NCBI GenBank assembly: GCA_023053545.1
Contig: JAKZAN010000002.1
Location: 8,118,790 to 8,182,789 of the forward strand
DNA from: Lepidurus packardi
Taxonomy: Eukaryota > Arthropoda > Branchiopoda > Notostraca > Triopsidae
Length of the DNA stretch: 64,000 nt
Direction of reading: 5' to 3'
Numbering within the stretch: position 1 is the first letter of the stretch; every line of letters begins with the position of its first letter. The notes under the pieces are model-generated. The model saw nothing but the letters and a program-made list of their open reading frames with translations. It had not been told where the DNA came from and did not search any database. Shown piece after piece: positions 9,503-27,018 of the stretch. Made by a program: the position numbers and the translations under genes.

Positions 9503-12500
9503 TTATATTTCAAGTCTTAAATGAATATAAAGGTGAAAAAATACAAAGCTGAAACAGTAAAGCACAAGGGAATGTTTTGGACTGAAAGCAGAACTGTTGG
9601 TCCGAATTGGATAGATTATTTCTGCCTGTACTAATGCAGTAAGGCTCATGTCTGCTGTTAACCACGGGCTTCTGTTATTCACGCTATTAAAGAACCTTTC
9701 ACTTTCTGCCACGCACGCCATAATCTGCATTTTCGTGGCGTTCAAGGCTCGGTGTTCAAATAAAGCAATGAGTTCTCCTTTCGGCGTCGTGTATACCATC
9801 ACTTGACAGAATACAATTTGAACATGCCTTTGCAAGCTGTCTCTTATGCTGTCCAACGAAAATGATTTATGGTCATCAATTATTTGTGCTAGGGTATCCA
9901 ACTGTTGCTGACTGTATCGAAGACGAATCCCAGCTCCGCAATAAGCGCACTGAGTTTCGTACCATATAAGATGAGGACAGTTCCGAACATTTGGGCACTC
10001 ATAATAAGGGTTTCCACAATAACCCGCATAATCTATAGGAATGCCTATCTCAGACGCCACGCAGCGGGAATATATCTCTCCGTCCATTCCACAAACAACA
10101 TCGTCTTGCTTACAAGTAATGCTTCCTGAGAAAATGAAACGGATTAGCGACTTGCCCATTTCCGTTAAAGAAGCAAGGATATTTTACGCTCAATTTTGTT
10201 AACGAAAATTTAACAAAGTATATAGTAAAGATCTTCCCCGGATACATATTTTTTTCGTTACTTTAGAAAAGGAAATTTTAACTTGTCGCAGTTACTGAAA
10301 AAACATCTCCTGGTAAGTACTGCAGTACTAGCCAGGAGATGTTCATGGATATTCATGGATAACTAAAGAAAATCCTTGACACCGTATCATTTGGGATTTT
10401 GTTCGCTTTTCCGGACTAGCATTTACAAAAGATAGCGGAACACCCATTTGTAGATATAGCTCGCCTCAGATCAACTCAACACAAATTCTTTCGCACAAAC
10501 TAATAGGCCTGAGATTGAAGAATTAACTTACTACAATAAGCTGGGCAGCGTGTGTGCTTAAACGGCTTGTTAAGACATTGCTGACTATAGCATAACGTTA
10601 AGTCTCCGTTAGTTCTGCTTTGATTCCAACAGGATCCTTGGGTAAATTCGTTATCTAATAGCCCGTAGCATCTATGACATACAATTTAATTGAGTAATAC
10701 TGCTACCAAATTGACAAAACTTAAATATTACCTAGCTAAGCACGCATTTTGAAAATATTTTCCTTGGATCGTACACACGGGGGATCTATTTGAAGGGCAG
10801 TTACAAGGTAACATTCTTAGTTCTTCGAGATCCGTATGTTGTTGGCACATTTTTTTGGCAAAGATGAGCTCTCCAGCGAAACAGATTGCTTCGTTGCAAT
10901 CTGTCCGGATAGTTTTCCCATGGTCTAATTTTTTTCGTTATTAATCCGTTTTAGTACTTCCGGAAATAAAAATCAAGTAACCTAATTTGCCATTCGCAAG
11001 CCAGCACGACAAATGTGTATTCACGCAAGGGGCGTTTCTGCACTTGCTAATTACACCAGATCCATCACAAAAGCAAGCTGAGCAAGTTTTTTCAGGTAAC
11101 GACACTGTTGGCAGCCTCAACCAAGTATTCTCTGGCATAACTACTGAAGACAGGTCCCCAAGCTTACAACCTATATGTATAATTGAAAAACATTCTATAA
11201 TGCTGTAGCGGATGTGGAATTAATTACCTTGGATGCACGTGTGAGCATTTTGACGGACGACGCACACTTGAGAATTGTTACAAGAGTTACCAAAACAAGG
11301 CGCGATCACTTCGGCGTTTTCTGTCGCTGCACTGGGCTTTACAAATTGCGTCAATTCGAAGCAAGTGTTCTGCGAACGATAGCTGGGGGTGAAAACATCA
11401 CAAAGTGTTTGTGCAGATGGGTGCGAAGTTGTTAAACAACTTCCCAGCAAGTGAAGGCAATCTTCTCTATTAACATGAATTATTAGAGCATTTGTTGAAG
11501 CTCAATAAAAGGAGCTTACTTGCAAACACTATTAGAGGGCACTGAATAGTGGCACGGTTTCAGTTGCAGGAGACAAGCTAAAGCCTTCCAATGCTCTAGC
11601 AAGCATTCTTGCACTGGCTTGATATTCAGCGTAAGAGTACTGTTTGTTAATTCCGACCATTCGCTCCCTAGCGGCATGCTATTTCTTCCGATGTGAATTT
11701 TCCCTTCTCGTATCCATAGCTCGTATTCTTGTCGGGCTGCAAGGTCTGAGGCTGCGTTGCAAGAACGATAGTGTAAATTTGGGCGATTATTGAAGTTCGA
11801 ACAGAAACTTAATCCTTCACAGCCTGCCCGACAAGGTGATTCTACTAGAAAAACAAATACGAACGGTATTACTTATTAAAACTATTAAAAATTAATAACT
11901 CACCATCTTCGACACATTGAGCCAAGGCTCGCTCATTTGGTGCACTCAAACACTGAGATTCGAATTCTGCACAAGAGCGCTCCCAATCTCGCCAGTACGT
12001 CTTCTTACAGATACTTTTACACAAGAAGCTGTTCGCTTTCTCGCAGCATTGCAATTTAGCCATATCTAAGCCCATGCGCTCCAGTTTTGGTGAAGGCGTA
12101 GTCGAAAGTGGTTTGGTTGTCATAGGATGCCATATACTGCGACCTGCAATATGGAATACACGATTTTACTAAAGTAATAATTTTCGAACAAAGAATTTCG
12201 TACTTCTACCACTGTTGGATATCACAGGAGTAACTTGTTCTGGATACCTCCCAATTAAGCCTTTCCGAGTCTTCGTGCGGGGTTCTAGGGGCTTATCTTC
12301 AACTTCGCTAGCTTTTAGGAAACATTGCCACATCAAATCCTTAATTTTCAAAGCACAAGATTTAAAAAATAATAGTTCTATCATTTTTAGTAATAGAACA
12401 TAAGCCTTACATGAACAGTTGCGGGTCCACAAGCTTCACTTAACTTGTCAATTTTGTCTTGCTCAGTCAAGTTGCGGTTCCGCAACAACCGATGACATTC

Positions 12501-14711
12501 TTCGGCACATCTCGCATTCATATTGCAACAGTGTGAGTCTATTTAAGTTTTACCATGTGTATTAGTTCGTAACATTTGAAAAAAGAAAGGCAGAATTACT
12601 TTGGTAAGCATTTACTGCTCGGTCCACTCGTAACATGCTCACCAGACAAGTCATTACTCTTGGTGAACGTGCACTGCACACGGCAGTCAAATTCTCGCGT
12701 AGTTGAGTTGATGGTGTACTCTGGGATTGGATAACTGCGAGACACGTTTCTAAGCAGTTGGGGGTTTTTGCATTGCTACAGCAATCCTCTCCTTCCTAAT
12801 GAAAGTATAACTTTTACCAGCTACTTTACCACCTTACAAATAACCAAATGTGGTCTACCACCACTCGGAAAACGTAGGTGGCGTCAGGATCGCCTGTATC
12901 CTCGGACAATCAAGAATGTATCAAGGAAAGGGCTCCAACTTTTGATAGATTTATTACAGATCCAAAAAGTTATCAACGTAAAAAAAATGGAGAAAAGTCA
13001 GTCTTCAAAACTTCGGCTATCAGAAGTCCTGTGATAAACTGCTTGGCCCCTATAATAGTAAAGGGAAAGGAAGTTCTACAGCTTACCCCTGGGATGCACC
13101 TCAATTAATCTAAGATTGGGCTTGTCCTATTTGCTTTGAGACTTTTTACCTTTACTTCAATCCATCTTTTGCGTAATTGAGTTACAATCTCTAGGAAGCA
13201 ATCTCAACGATGCGCTAACCAACCCCCCCCCCCCTCCCCCTCCAAGTAATGTTTAGAATTTTTTTAAAACAAATTAGCAACTCTCTCTCAACTGTCTAAT
13301 TGCTTTCGATTCAAATTTGAGAAAATATAATCTTTAAGAATAAGATGCCAATTGAAATGCCAGTTAAATGAGAGCTTATTGTCTTAATAAATTAAATGGT
13401 AAAAGATGCAATACATGGCTAGATTTCAAATTTACCACGTAACGTGTAGATGATTCCAAGGAAAGTTAGTTTAATGCCTAAAATTGAAGTTGCACCAAAA
13501 ACATTAAAGAAACGTACCTCTACTTTATTAACGCAGAAATAAAGCGTAATTTCGTCCGACCTTCGGCAACCCGACAATAAGTCCTTTTTCGTTTTGGCCA
13601 CCAAACATTTTTCTTGACATTGCAAGCTTTCGGCTTTCTCACAGCATAGCCTTCCAGTCCAACTCGCCGATTTCGCCATATTCACGACTGTTGAATTAAC
13701 GCAATGCCAAAACGGAGTCTATGAAACCAGGAAGCGAAAAGATGAATTATAAACAGAGTAAAAAAAAATTATAAAAATAAACTCGACAAGTGAGATGTAT
13801 CTGTGCTTCAAGGAAATAAAGCTAGTGACGACTAACAGTAACCAGACCTGACAAGGATGATTTTGACACCCTTTAGTAGACACTTCCAAGCAGCCCTGTC
13901 GTAAACCATCCACACCCTCCCTTCGCGCTCTGCTCCCTATTTCAGTAAAAACCTAGTTCGGTATACGCTCTGACTTTTCTCCGCTTTTATAAAATACACT
14001 GAGTCCAGAAATGTTTAACTAGCAGCACCTTTCTTGTTTGTTTTTTTGTTTTTTTAATATTCTTTCCCGAAAGACAATGCACAATTACCAGTGTAGATGG
14101 ACAGAAGGATCCAAGCTCCCGGACCGCCACAAGAGCTTCCGTTTCGGCATTTTCGGAAACAGACTCTTGAGCCCAAGATAGTAGCGAAACCTGTCGATAA
14201 TCAGTTTTGTTACAAAATGTACAAATCTCACTAGCAGAAACGGCTGATTAGTGGCAATCAACATGAGTTAACAAGAGCTCCCTGCCGTTGAACCAAATCC
14301 CTCATCACACTTGGCTCTTGAAAGACATGCCAAAGAGTCTGGCCGGTTCTCAGGGGGCTCAAAGGTTAGTTCTGTTCTCAACCATCGTAATTTGACACTC
14401 GGATACGCATACTATCCCCACTCCACATTTCCAAGACGAAGTTAATTAAAACGATACTTGATCCCATGCCATAAACGTGCAGCTTTTTAACTGCTTAAAA
14501 ATTTTTAACTTACTTGCTCGCAACGACTTCGGCAAGTCCCGTTGCTGAATTGGCAACACGAAAAACCTACGCCATTATACGTTATTAATTTTGGCTTAGA
14601 ACATAGAAGGTTAAAACTAGAGCTTTTTATACTTCGTACGGAAACGATGAGTGATAAAAGGATCCAAATTACAGCACTGCTGTTAACGTTCACGATCATG
14701 TTCCTAGTCAT
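9503..14711 (-). CDS. RECK: RECK, GPI-anchored cysteine-knot/Kazal protein, copy 1
   Basis: Fourteen exons in reading order: 14514..14711, 14089..14190, 13853..13916, 13518..13687, 12600..12795, 12411..12538, 12204..12339, 11904..12143, 11520..11844, 11228..11466, 10982..11170, 10732..10924, 10532..10671 and 9503..10125. They give 981 codons (980 aa), close to the 971 aa of human RECK. Order: signal peptide (ILLSLIVSVRS), five CC repeats (for example GRLCCEKAESLQCQEKC, KLQCCEKANSFLCKSIC), the LSFCSNFNNRP region, Kazal-type modules (PCNCPSNRSPVC, VVCGMDGEIY), and a hydrophobic C terminus typical of a GPI signal. RECK inhibits metalloproteinases and in vertebrates acts with Gpr124 as a Wnt7 co-receptor. 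The acceptor of exon 3 and the donor of exon 3 (GTCAGG) are the least certain joins. Intact in both copies. Confidence 0.9.
10302..10343. repeat. 42-nt near-perfect palindrome in the last RECK intron
   Basis: The outer 12 bases AACATCTCCTGG are exactly reverse-complemented at the other end. The centre AGTACTGCAGTACT is itself a perfect 14-bp palindrome. Only a 2-bp step breaks the symmetry. It is followed by a tandem TTCATGGATA pair at 10342-10361. Copy 2: 35847-35888. Confidence 0.8.
13222..13244. repeat. Poly-C tract in RECK intron, differs between copies
   Basis: A C-rich tract interrupted by a single T here. In copy 2 (around 38768-38786) it is an uninterrupted, slightly shorter C run. 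It is the first difference I see between the two copies of the large repeat, going from the left. Confidence 0.6.
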
Positions 14712-15167
14712 ATTGGCAAGAGTCCAAGGCAATGGAGTAGCACTATGATCATTTTTTCGTTGGGTTTAATTATAAACCGCCTTAATGGCAAGAAGGTACA
14801 ATCAACAAAATTATTCACTGCTCGCGGAATGTTTCAGTCATGAATGGATTGTCAATCAGCCTCTGGTGCATTGAGTATTACAGGATACTGAAAAAAAGAG
14901 GGGGGATGGTGGGGAGATAACATGGGTAAAACACTGAAGCCAGAAGCAAATATAACGTTATCCACTTGCACTAATGGGAGCACAGACAAAATACCTTGGT
15001 CTTGTAGTGTTGCAACCAAAGTGAATACTAAAACTGTTAACGAGATTGTTGGTCTGGGTAGTTTGAAACCCGCTTCTTTCCCTCCCTCCATCTGTCCCTC
15101 CATCCATTTATGCCTGGTCTCTCTTTCTCTTACCATATCCCCCACTTCCCCCCTATTTTTTTTTATA
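14712..15167. other. RECK promoter / mGluR-like 3' flank
   Basis: A 456-bp spacer between two genes in the same orientation. It contains a long pyrimidine-rich tract at about 15079-15160 on the plus strand. No coding exon seen. Confidence 0.6.
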
Positions 15168-20592
<5,425 letters not shown>

Positions 20593-20831
20593 GGTTGAGA
20601 AATGATTCCTTTCTGCCACACCATGGAACGGGCCCACGAGGATTATGATCAATAGTCGAACAAATCACTCACACGAAGCTTTTCAATTCCAGGTCCAAGC
20701 GAACACTTATATAGTCTGGGATTCCTAGGAGATAAATAGTTTTAGGTGGTACGGCTTGTCATACGGGAAGGAAATGATATTTTTCTGTGGTCGTCAAATT
20801 CGTCATAAAGATTCCTCGTAAACTGCATGTG

Positions 20832-20860
20832 AATCCTGTAAGGGAAACCATTACAGGATT
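20832..20860. other. 10-bp hairpin upstream of the mGluR-like gene
   Basis: AATCCTGTAA at 20832-20841 pairs exactly with TTACAGGATT at 20851-20860, with a 9-nt loop. It is about 240 bp upstream of the receptor ATG. Role unknown. Confidence 0.6.
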
Positions 20861-22116
20861 TCCGTTTAAAATGTGTTTATCGTTTAGGTAAATGAGTTCA
20901 GTTCGGAAAGGCCAAAATTTAGGGCAGAAAAATCAACACTAGGTAACGGAAGTTTAAATTTAGCTTGGTTTAACGCGTTTCTAAAACGCTCCTGCCACCT
21001 GTTCTAGCGCGATTTGTTTATATTACAGCTGCGCGGAATCGCAAGTGGTATAATATTAAAATGCCGATCTTGTTTATCTTATCGGACACAACTTATCACT
21101 TGCTTAAGTACACTGTAGAAATTTTCCGTAACAACTCGGGTCTCATTTGTTATGTTTACGGCCTTCATAATTTCTTCAATACGATCCATCGAAGAGTTTA
21201 AACTAACATAACACCACACAACTTTATCAAGCCGCTTCGTGTCCCGGCGGTCCTCGAGAATAAAAGCATGTGTAAGCACTTCGGTTCTGCGGTAAGAAGG
21301 CCAGTGTACAAATAAGTTAGCTTTTGCCAGCTGCTCTCAAAAGAACTAAAATCATGAAAGAGGCATTGGTGGCTGTTATAGGGAAGATAAAGCGGCCATA
21401 GGGCACGCGCAAGCGTCCGACAATACGTTTGCGGTGAAAACGTCCGTTCTAACAATTTCTCACGTTTTTTTTTTTCTCTTGCCTTAAAGAAAAGAACTCC
21501 AAACTCTATCGCTGTTTAATCAAGACAAGCGCATCCTCGGTCATTCCCAAGGCTGCCGAATCATCAACGGGATTGACGTATATCGCCACAGTGACCTATA
21601 TAACACGTAACACTATCCACAAGGTTTATGTAGATGTACCTGAGGAACTACCCGCAAGCTGCGTTTCATATATTTTTAAGTTAGCAAAAAGTTAAAATTG
21701 TACAATTTATAGTACAATGACGTAATTGTACTTGTATGATTGATCATTTGTGGAGAAGCATATGCCTTGAAAGATGAAGTGATCATCCTGGATTTACGAG
21801 TAAAAGAAAAATTGTACACATATAATTGAGAAGCAGGACATTGACAATCTCGCAAAGACAAATGTCCTATACATGATGGAAATCGCATTATGAAAATACT
21901 GTTGAACAACGTCCTGTTGTTTGTTTATCGTTGAATTGAGATCACAAGAGACTTAGTTTGAACATAATTAGGGTACCGACAAAGCTGTAGCGGTCAAAAC
22001 TTTTCGATTTCCTGAGCTATATTATATACAAGATTGTAAAACGGGGAGTGGGCATTATCGATTTAATATTTTAAGGTGGTTCGATGAAAATCGAATGAAA
22101 AGTTGGAGGACTATAC

Positions 22117-22175
22117 AAGGACACTAGGAGGTAAGCCTTCAAACTGTTTGTATTTTAGGGTAATTTTTTCTACAA
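22117..22175. repeat. Diverged dispersed repeat, unit A
   Basis: Begins ACAAGGACACTAGGAGG and resembles 23753-23810 (ACAAGGACATTCGGAGG), with continuing similarity such as TAAGCCTTCAAACTGTTTG against TAAGCTTTCCAATTGTCTA. Probably remnants of one old repeat family in the same orientation. Confidence 0.45.
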
Positions 22176-23752
22176 ATGCGCATTTGTTTGCCTATGAAAC
22201 GATGATGGTACAATATAACTTTATACCCACAAACTCAATTTGCTTGCCACTTTTTTTAAAAAATAAATTAAAATAATGTCAAGAGATGTCATTCCAATTG
22301 TGATTTTGCTCGTTTTGGTCCAAGTAAAAAAGGTATTTCCATTTTCCAATTAGTGAGACCAAAAAGAACAAAATAAATCCAGTTGTGCCCTACCTATTAA
22401 TATTAGCTATATATTAGCTACACGTGCTTTAGTATGGTGCACGCTCTGTACTCCTTCTGCGCAGAAGATGGCGTGCGTGATAACCTTTTAACCACATGCT
22501 CACTTTTCATGCAATTTCGTTTTCAAAAACCCACTAAAATAATATCCAGTGGATTACAATTCCATATGGCTAAGCTTTACGAGAGCTTTAAAAGAAGAAT
22601 TCATACCCTACCGCTATTTAATCAAGCAAATATGCGTCTTCGTTAACTACACAGCTGTCGATTGACAAATCATCATCGTGATCAGCTCCTGTAAATAATT
22701 ATGATATGGGAGCTATAAACTCCCCAACGTTTATATTACATTTTTGGGGTTAAATTACACGTTGCTCTTGTTCGTCTTCCCAAAGAGATGGCTATATTAA
22801 TTGTATAATTTTTATTGCCATAAAGTAAATGTCGTATTGTGCGTCAGACACGGGGGATCCTACGCATTATTCTGCAACGTATGGGTTCACATATGCAAGC
22901 TGGAAAAAACAATCACCCTTCAAAATAATAAATAAAAACAGTTATATAAGTTGAACATACCCGCAATAAAATTACAGTACGTTCTTTGAAAGTGTTTTAA
23001 TGGCGGAACAGCACCATGTATATTAATAATACATAACTTCTTCTAAAGCGAGATGATACTACAATTTCCGGCCTTTTGTCTACTTGTATGAAGCTCAATT
23101 CCTAGAAGCAAGCAAGAGCAATAAAATAGAATACCTGCCTAGCAGTCTGCTTCATAAGTTCAGCTGCATTTTGTTACAGATATAACAAACGAAAGCTTTA
23201 AAATGTTAAGTCGCGTCTTGGTACCTATGATTTTTTTATGATTGACAATTAGTGTTGTGAAGGGTATTCAGAAAAGATGAATATAGCTTCACAAAATCTG
23301 AAGTAAGCGAAAAACTGAACAGTTCTTGCAAAATGAGGTATACTATTCCAACCAAAAAACCTACCGAGCGATGTAAAATCAAGCAAGAATAACGAAACGT
23401 TTCTGAGCAACAGCCAATCGGTTATGTTTACGTGTGCTACTTAGTAAAGCAGACAGAAGTAACTCGATGAGTCCAAGTAACTCCAAGAATTATTTTGGAC
23501 GATACAGTACACTCGAATCGCTGATTCTGCTCGGATAAAACTTAATAAATTTGAACATGACTATATCATAGGACATAGGATACTGTCACAGCTATAGCGA
23601 GTTGTCAAAAGTACCAATGTTTGCGCCCGAAATTATCGTAGCGATTTTTAATTTGGAAATGAGGGGATTTCTTCAAGTAATATTCCCTACTGGTCCTAGA
23701 ACGTAATTCTTTTATAGTGAGCGAAAAAAACTGAGTAAATACGTAAATAACT

Positions 23753-23810
23753 GACAAGGACATTCGGAGGATATAAGCTTTCCAATTGTCTATTTGTCAG
23801 TTATTTCCCC
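23753..23810. repeat. Diverged dispersed repeat, unit B
   Basis: Partner of 22117-22175. Just downstream of it on the same strand lies the small-protein gene. No coding capacity seen. Confidence 0.45.
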
Positions 23811-24058
23811 CCTACAGATGTACACTGTTCGTTGTGCAGCTGTTCAGTCTTTTAATGTTATGAAAACTTATTTTAAACTGCTGCAATCTGCTAGGTTGGA
23901 TTGACAACCTTCTTAGAGAAAGGCGTGTAAGAGGTATTAGTACGTCAATTAAGAAAAGTACAGACCATTCAAGCCTTTCCGGCAGAAGGAAACAATGAGA
24001 CGAAGGAGTTCTAAAGAACATACACTGGTACCACATACTACGTATAAAGTCGTAGAGA

Positions 24059-24094
24059 TATAAAACGGGCAAAGTTTCTTTCTCTGGTCAGATC
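24059..24094 (+). promoter_or_regulatory. TATA box and initiator of the small-protein gene
   Basis: TATAAAA at 24059-24065 is followed 31 bp later by TCAGATC, whose A at 24090 fits an arthropod-type initiator at the standard spacing. The implied 5' UTR is 85 nt before the ATG at 24175. Copy 2: 49598-49633. Confidence 0.55.
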
Positions 24095-24174
24095 AATTTT
24101 TGTCAACAAGACTGAATGAACAGGAACTAAGCTGTAGTTACAATTGAAAGAGGCAAAGACAGCCAAAGAGAAAC

Positions 24175-24481
24175 ATGAATCGAGCCGTGTGTTGTTTAGC
24201 AATTATTGCTTTGACTTTGTCTGTTTGGGTCGAGTTCAGCGCAGCGGCAGCAGTCAACCCAGGGCCGCGTGTCGGAGTCTTCGACTCTCAAAACGTCGAG
24301 CTCTCTAAAGTAGATGTAAATGTGTTTACAAATTATTCCTAAGTTGCTAGATTATTCAACTCTTATTATCTAGACGAGAATCGACATTAGCCGCGCAGTG
24401 GGAAACATCAAAGTGATTGTATGTCTTGTGCTGATCTTTATTCTGGATGTCCTTGCTTTCCTCTTTGCCACTTTTCTTTAA
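24175..24481 (+). CDS. Small secreted or type I membrane protein, unknown, copy 1
   Basis: Two exons, 24175..24315 and 24374..24481, encode about 82 aa; the donor could also be six bases earlier (24309), giving 80 aa. The N terminus is a clear signal peptide (CCLAIIALTLSVWVEFSAAA). About 35 polar residues follow (VNPGPRVGVFDSQNVELSK), then a hydrophobic C-terminal helix of about 20 residues (IVCLVLIFILDVLAFLFATF) that ends directly at the stop. The layout suggests a tiny type I or tail-anchored surface protein, or a GPI-type precursor. A TATA/Inr pair sits at the right distance upstream. I know no family for it. It has no cysteine in the mature ectodomain, so it is not a typical defensin-like peptide. 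Confidence 0.6.
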
Positions 24482-25897
24482 AAACCATGTTATTCAACCA
24501 AGGGGTAAAATACTGAAGTGTAAAAAGTGTATATTAGAAATACACTTTTCAGAATCCTGGAAAGTAAGAAATACTAAAAATAGATTAAAAAGGGGATATA
24601 GGCCAGTTCTATATAACTTCCAAATTTGTACCGAATGAACATCTGGTTGTTACACTTACGTTACAGACGTCAATTTTTACATATAACACGTAATTTCTTT
24701 CTGAGCGAGAGTACATTGCACTTTCCAGGCATGTGATTAAAGTTTACGACAACGTACGGTTAAAGGCTGTTAGGTTACAAGGGAAGTTTTTCTTATACCA
24801 CTCACGCAGTCAAGATGTATACTTTCATGAGCAGACCACATACTTACCAAACATTATTCTATGAAATTCGGCGATAAAGCGCTCGAAAAAATTATTTGAA
24901 AAATCAACAAAATTGACCAAAGTCTCAATTTTTTTTTTCCAACATCAAAAATCGTACAATAAAAAGGACATTTCTGGAAACATGATTTTGTGGGGAAAGT
25001 TTGGGGTACAAATATAAGCAAATAAGGAATTCTGTAGGTAATAAAAAAATCTGCTTTGCATAATTTTAGAATCCAATTTTTGGAGGAAAACTGAGCGCTA
25101 GAATAATGTTTGGCAGAAACTTTGCAAGCAAAGCAACAAGTCGGGAAAACAAACGCTATAATTCTACTCAATTTTCGAAAATTATACAATAATACACAAT
25201 CGAACCCAAAAGCTGCTATGCTGAACATCGCGACCATTCCGATGTGTCAATCTTGTCTTAAAGTACACACACAAACACCTTAAATATGAACTGTCAAGTC
25301 TGTGTCCATGATATAGTTGTCATTCTTTACTACTGAGAAAAGCAGAAGCCTACCAGAAAATTATAACTTCCTGGATTTCCAAGCAAGTTAAACAGTCAAA
25401 ACTAACTCGGAAGTGAAACGCACGACGAAGGTTAAATGAGTCTAAAAGGCTTTAATTCAATTATATACAATTAGGGAGCGGCCAAACTCCAGTGAATTGT
25501 CTAGGGTCGGAAGTTTAGTGCAACCAAGTATCTTAGCGATTGGGTCCTAAATACTAAACAGCACTGTATTCCAAAGCAGTCTCATCTGGCGCGCTTTCCA
25601 ATTTGTTGACTGCACGTATAAAAAAAAGCCAGTAAATTCGGGTAAAAAACTGCACATTAGGCAATTTAATAAAGATAATCTGAAAATGAAGTCGTTATGA
25701 AAATACACCACTGTATCTGTTAAAAATGTGTGTCAAGAATTTCTTGAAAATTTTTAAGCATAGGAAATACGCAAAATAGTTAGTTTTCGACAAATATTTC
25801 ACTTTTTCTGAAAATCAAGGATTAGTTCACAAGTTAATGCAACTTTAATACACCTTTACGGGATTTCAGGTAATAATAAACGCCTACTTCTTCAACA
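24482..25897. other. Intergenic, small-protein gene to pericentrin 3' end
   Basis: AT-rich, no supported exon. The minus-strand frame at 24854-25237 (127 codons) is dominated by Phe, Ile, Cys and Lys from AT-rich DNA and has no splice context. It should include the 3' UTR of the pericentrin-like gene. Confidence 0.5.
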
Positions 25898-26918
25898 TTA
25901 GGTATCATACCGGATAGCCCTAGACAAGCATACATTTTTAAGGTGAACGAAAACTGGCAATAAAAGTGAACTTACCGTCGACTAGAACTACTAGGCGATG
26001 GGCGTGACCTCTCTCGATCACGTGTAGGAGGTGTGAATGTCGGCGTCGATAATCGCGCTGAAGTCGGCGGTGGTGTAGCAGAATAGCTTGCTCTTGGACT
26101 CTGGTCAGCAACTAAACTTCTACCACTTAACATGGCACTAGAAACCCCTTTTCCGCACTTGCCAGCGTTTTAATATAAATTTTGCACGTTGAATAGCAAG
26201 AACCACCAATACTGCCGTTCTACAAGCATAAAACAAAAAGAGTATCAAAGGTTTTGTCATCTCTTATCTTAATAAGCCTGTAATACCTTATAATGTTTCA
26301 CAATTCAGGGGTTTCTTTAATCAATTTAATTTAGTTGACCCGCTAAAGAGGCCGAGTAGCATAAACTCTTCAGGCAAACCAAAAAGAACATTGTATACTT
26401 CTTAATTGGATTCCGATCAAATAACTTTAATCCAAGAATAGGGTTCGGAGCTCAACTTTCATAATGCAAATTAAAAAACTTGAATGCTAAGAGATAAATA
26501 CGCCAAAATTCAAAACGTCAATTTACAATAACAAATCGCCAATTCGGTCTTAAAGGTCCCGTATACCTTAGCTCGGTATAGACGGTTAGCATGGGAAATT
26601 TCGGAATATCTTTTTTGAGAAAACCAGTACATTTAATGAAGGAATTCTTTGGCAGTAAGCTTAAGCTCGCTAACAGGTAGTGCACAATCAATGCAATTTT
26701 TTTTCCTATGAGTAATAATTTAGCAATATGCAAATTAATTTTTCCACTACAAGAAATACGTTACCTAAAAATCTGTCCTTTAATTGTGCACTAGCTGCAA
26801 ATAAAAGAAAAATTTTGCTTCAGTTTGCTTTCTAATCTGACAAACCGTTTTCAAGAAATCTTGTTCCGAAAATTTGACGACTTGATTTGGGACATTGTGC
26901 TGCTACAGCAAACTGTGG
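25898..26918 (-). CDS. Pericentrin-like gene, last two exons only, copy 1, cut by the gap
   Basis: Exon 13 (25976..26219) and exon 14 (25898..25919) of the PACT-domain gene that is complete at 51437-58230. Exon 13 begins in the middle of the PACT domain (TAVLVVLAIQRAKFILKRW). It carries one extra C near 26148 (CCCC here, CCC in copy 2) that breaks the frame. The remaining sequence to 26918 is intron 12, interrupted by the N run. Read literally this would be a truncated, frameshifted gene; the simpler reading is an unmerged contig end. Confidence 0.75.
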
Positions 26919-27018
26919 NNNNNNNNNNNNNNNNNNNNNNNNNNNNNNNNNNNNNNNNNNNNNNNNNNNNNNNNNNNNNNNNNNNNNNNNNNNNNNNNNN
27001 NNNNNNNNNNNNNNNNNN
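26919..27018. other. Assembly gap of exactly 100 N
   Basis: One hundred consecutive N, the conventional placeholder for a scaffold gap of unknown size. It separates the two copies of the 25.4 kb segment, so the distance and even the existence of sequence here are undetermined. Confidence 0.99.

Larger units (their letters stand above)
20593..24174. other. Intergenic, 3.6 kb upstream of the mGluR-like gene
   Basis: No supported exon. It holds a 10-bp hairpin at 20832-20860, two diverged copies of a dispersed repeat at about 22117-22175 and 23753-23810, and the TATA promoter of the small-protein gene at its right end. Minus-strand open frames near 21079-21455 and 21676-21909 have no family resemblance and look like chance. 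Confidence 0.5.

Noticed and set aside
12768..13108. Plus-strand frames of 76-88 codons opposite RECK
   Set aside because: They lie antisense to a verified RECK exon and its adjoining intron; shadows.
21079..21455. Minus-strand frames upstream of the receptor as an extra N-terminal exon
   Set aside because: The receptor already has a good ATG and signal peptide at 20592 (46129 in copy 2), and the frames have no resemblance to a flytrap domain.
24854..25237. 127-codon minus-strand frame
   Set aside because: Phe/Ile/Lys-rich translation of AT-rich DNA, no start context, no neighbours in phase.
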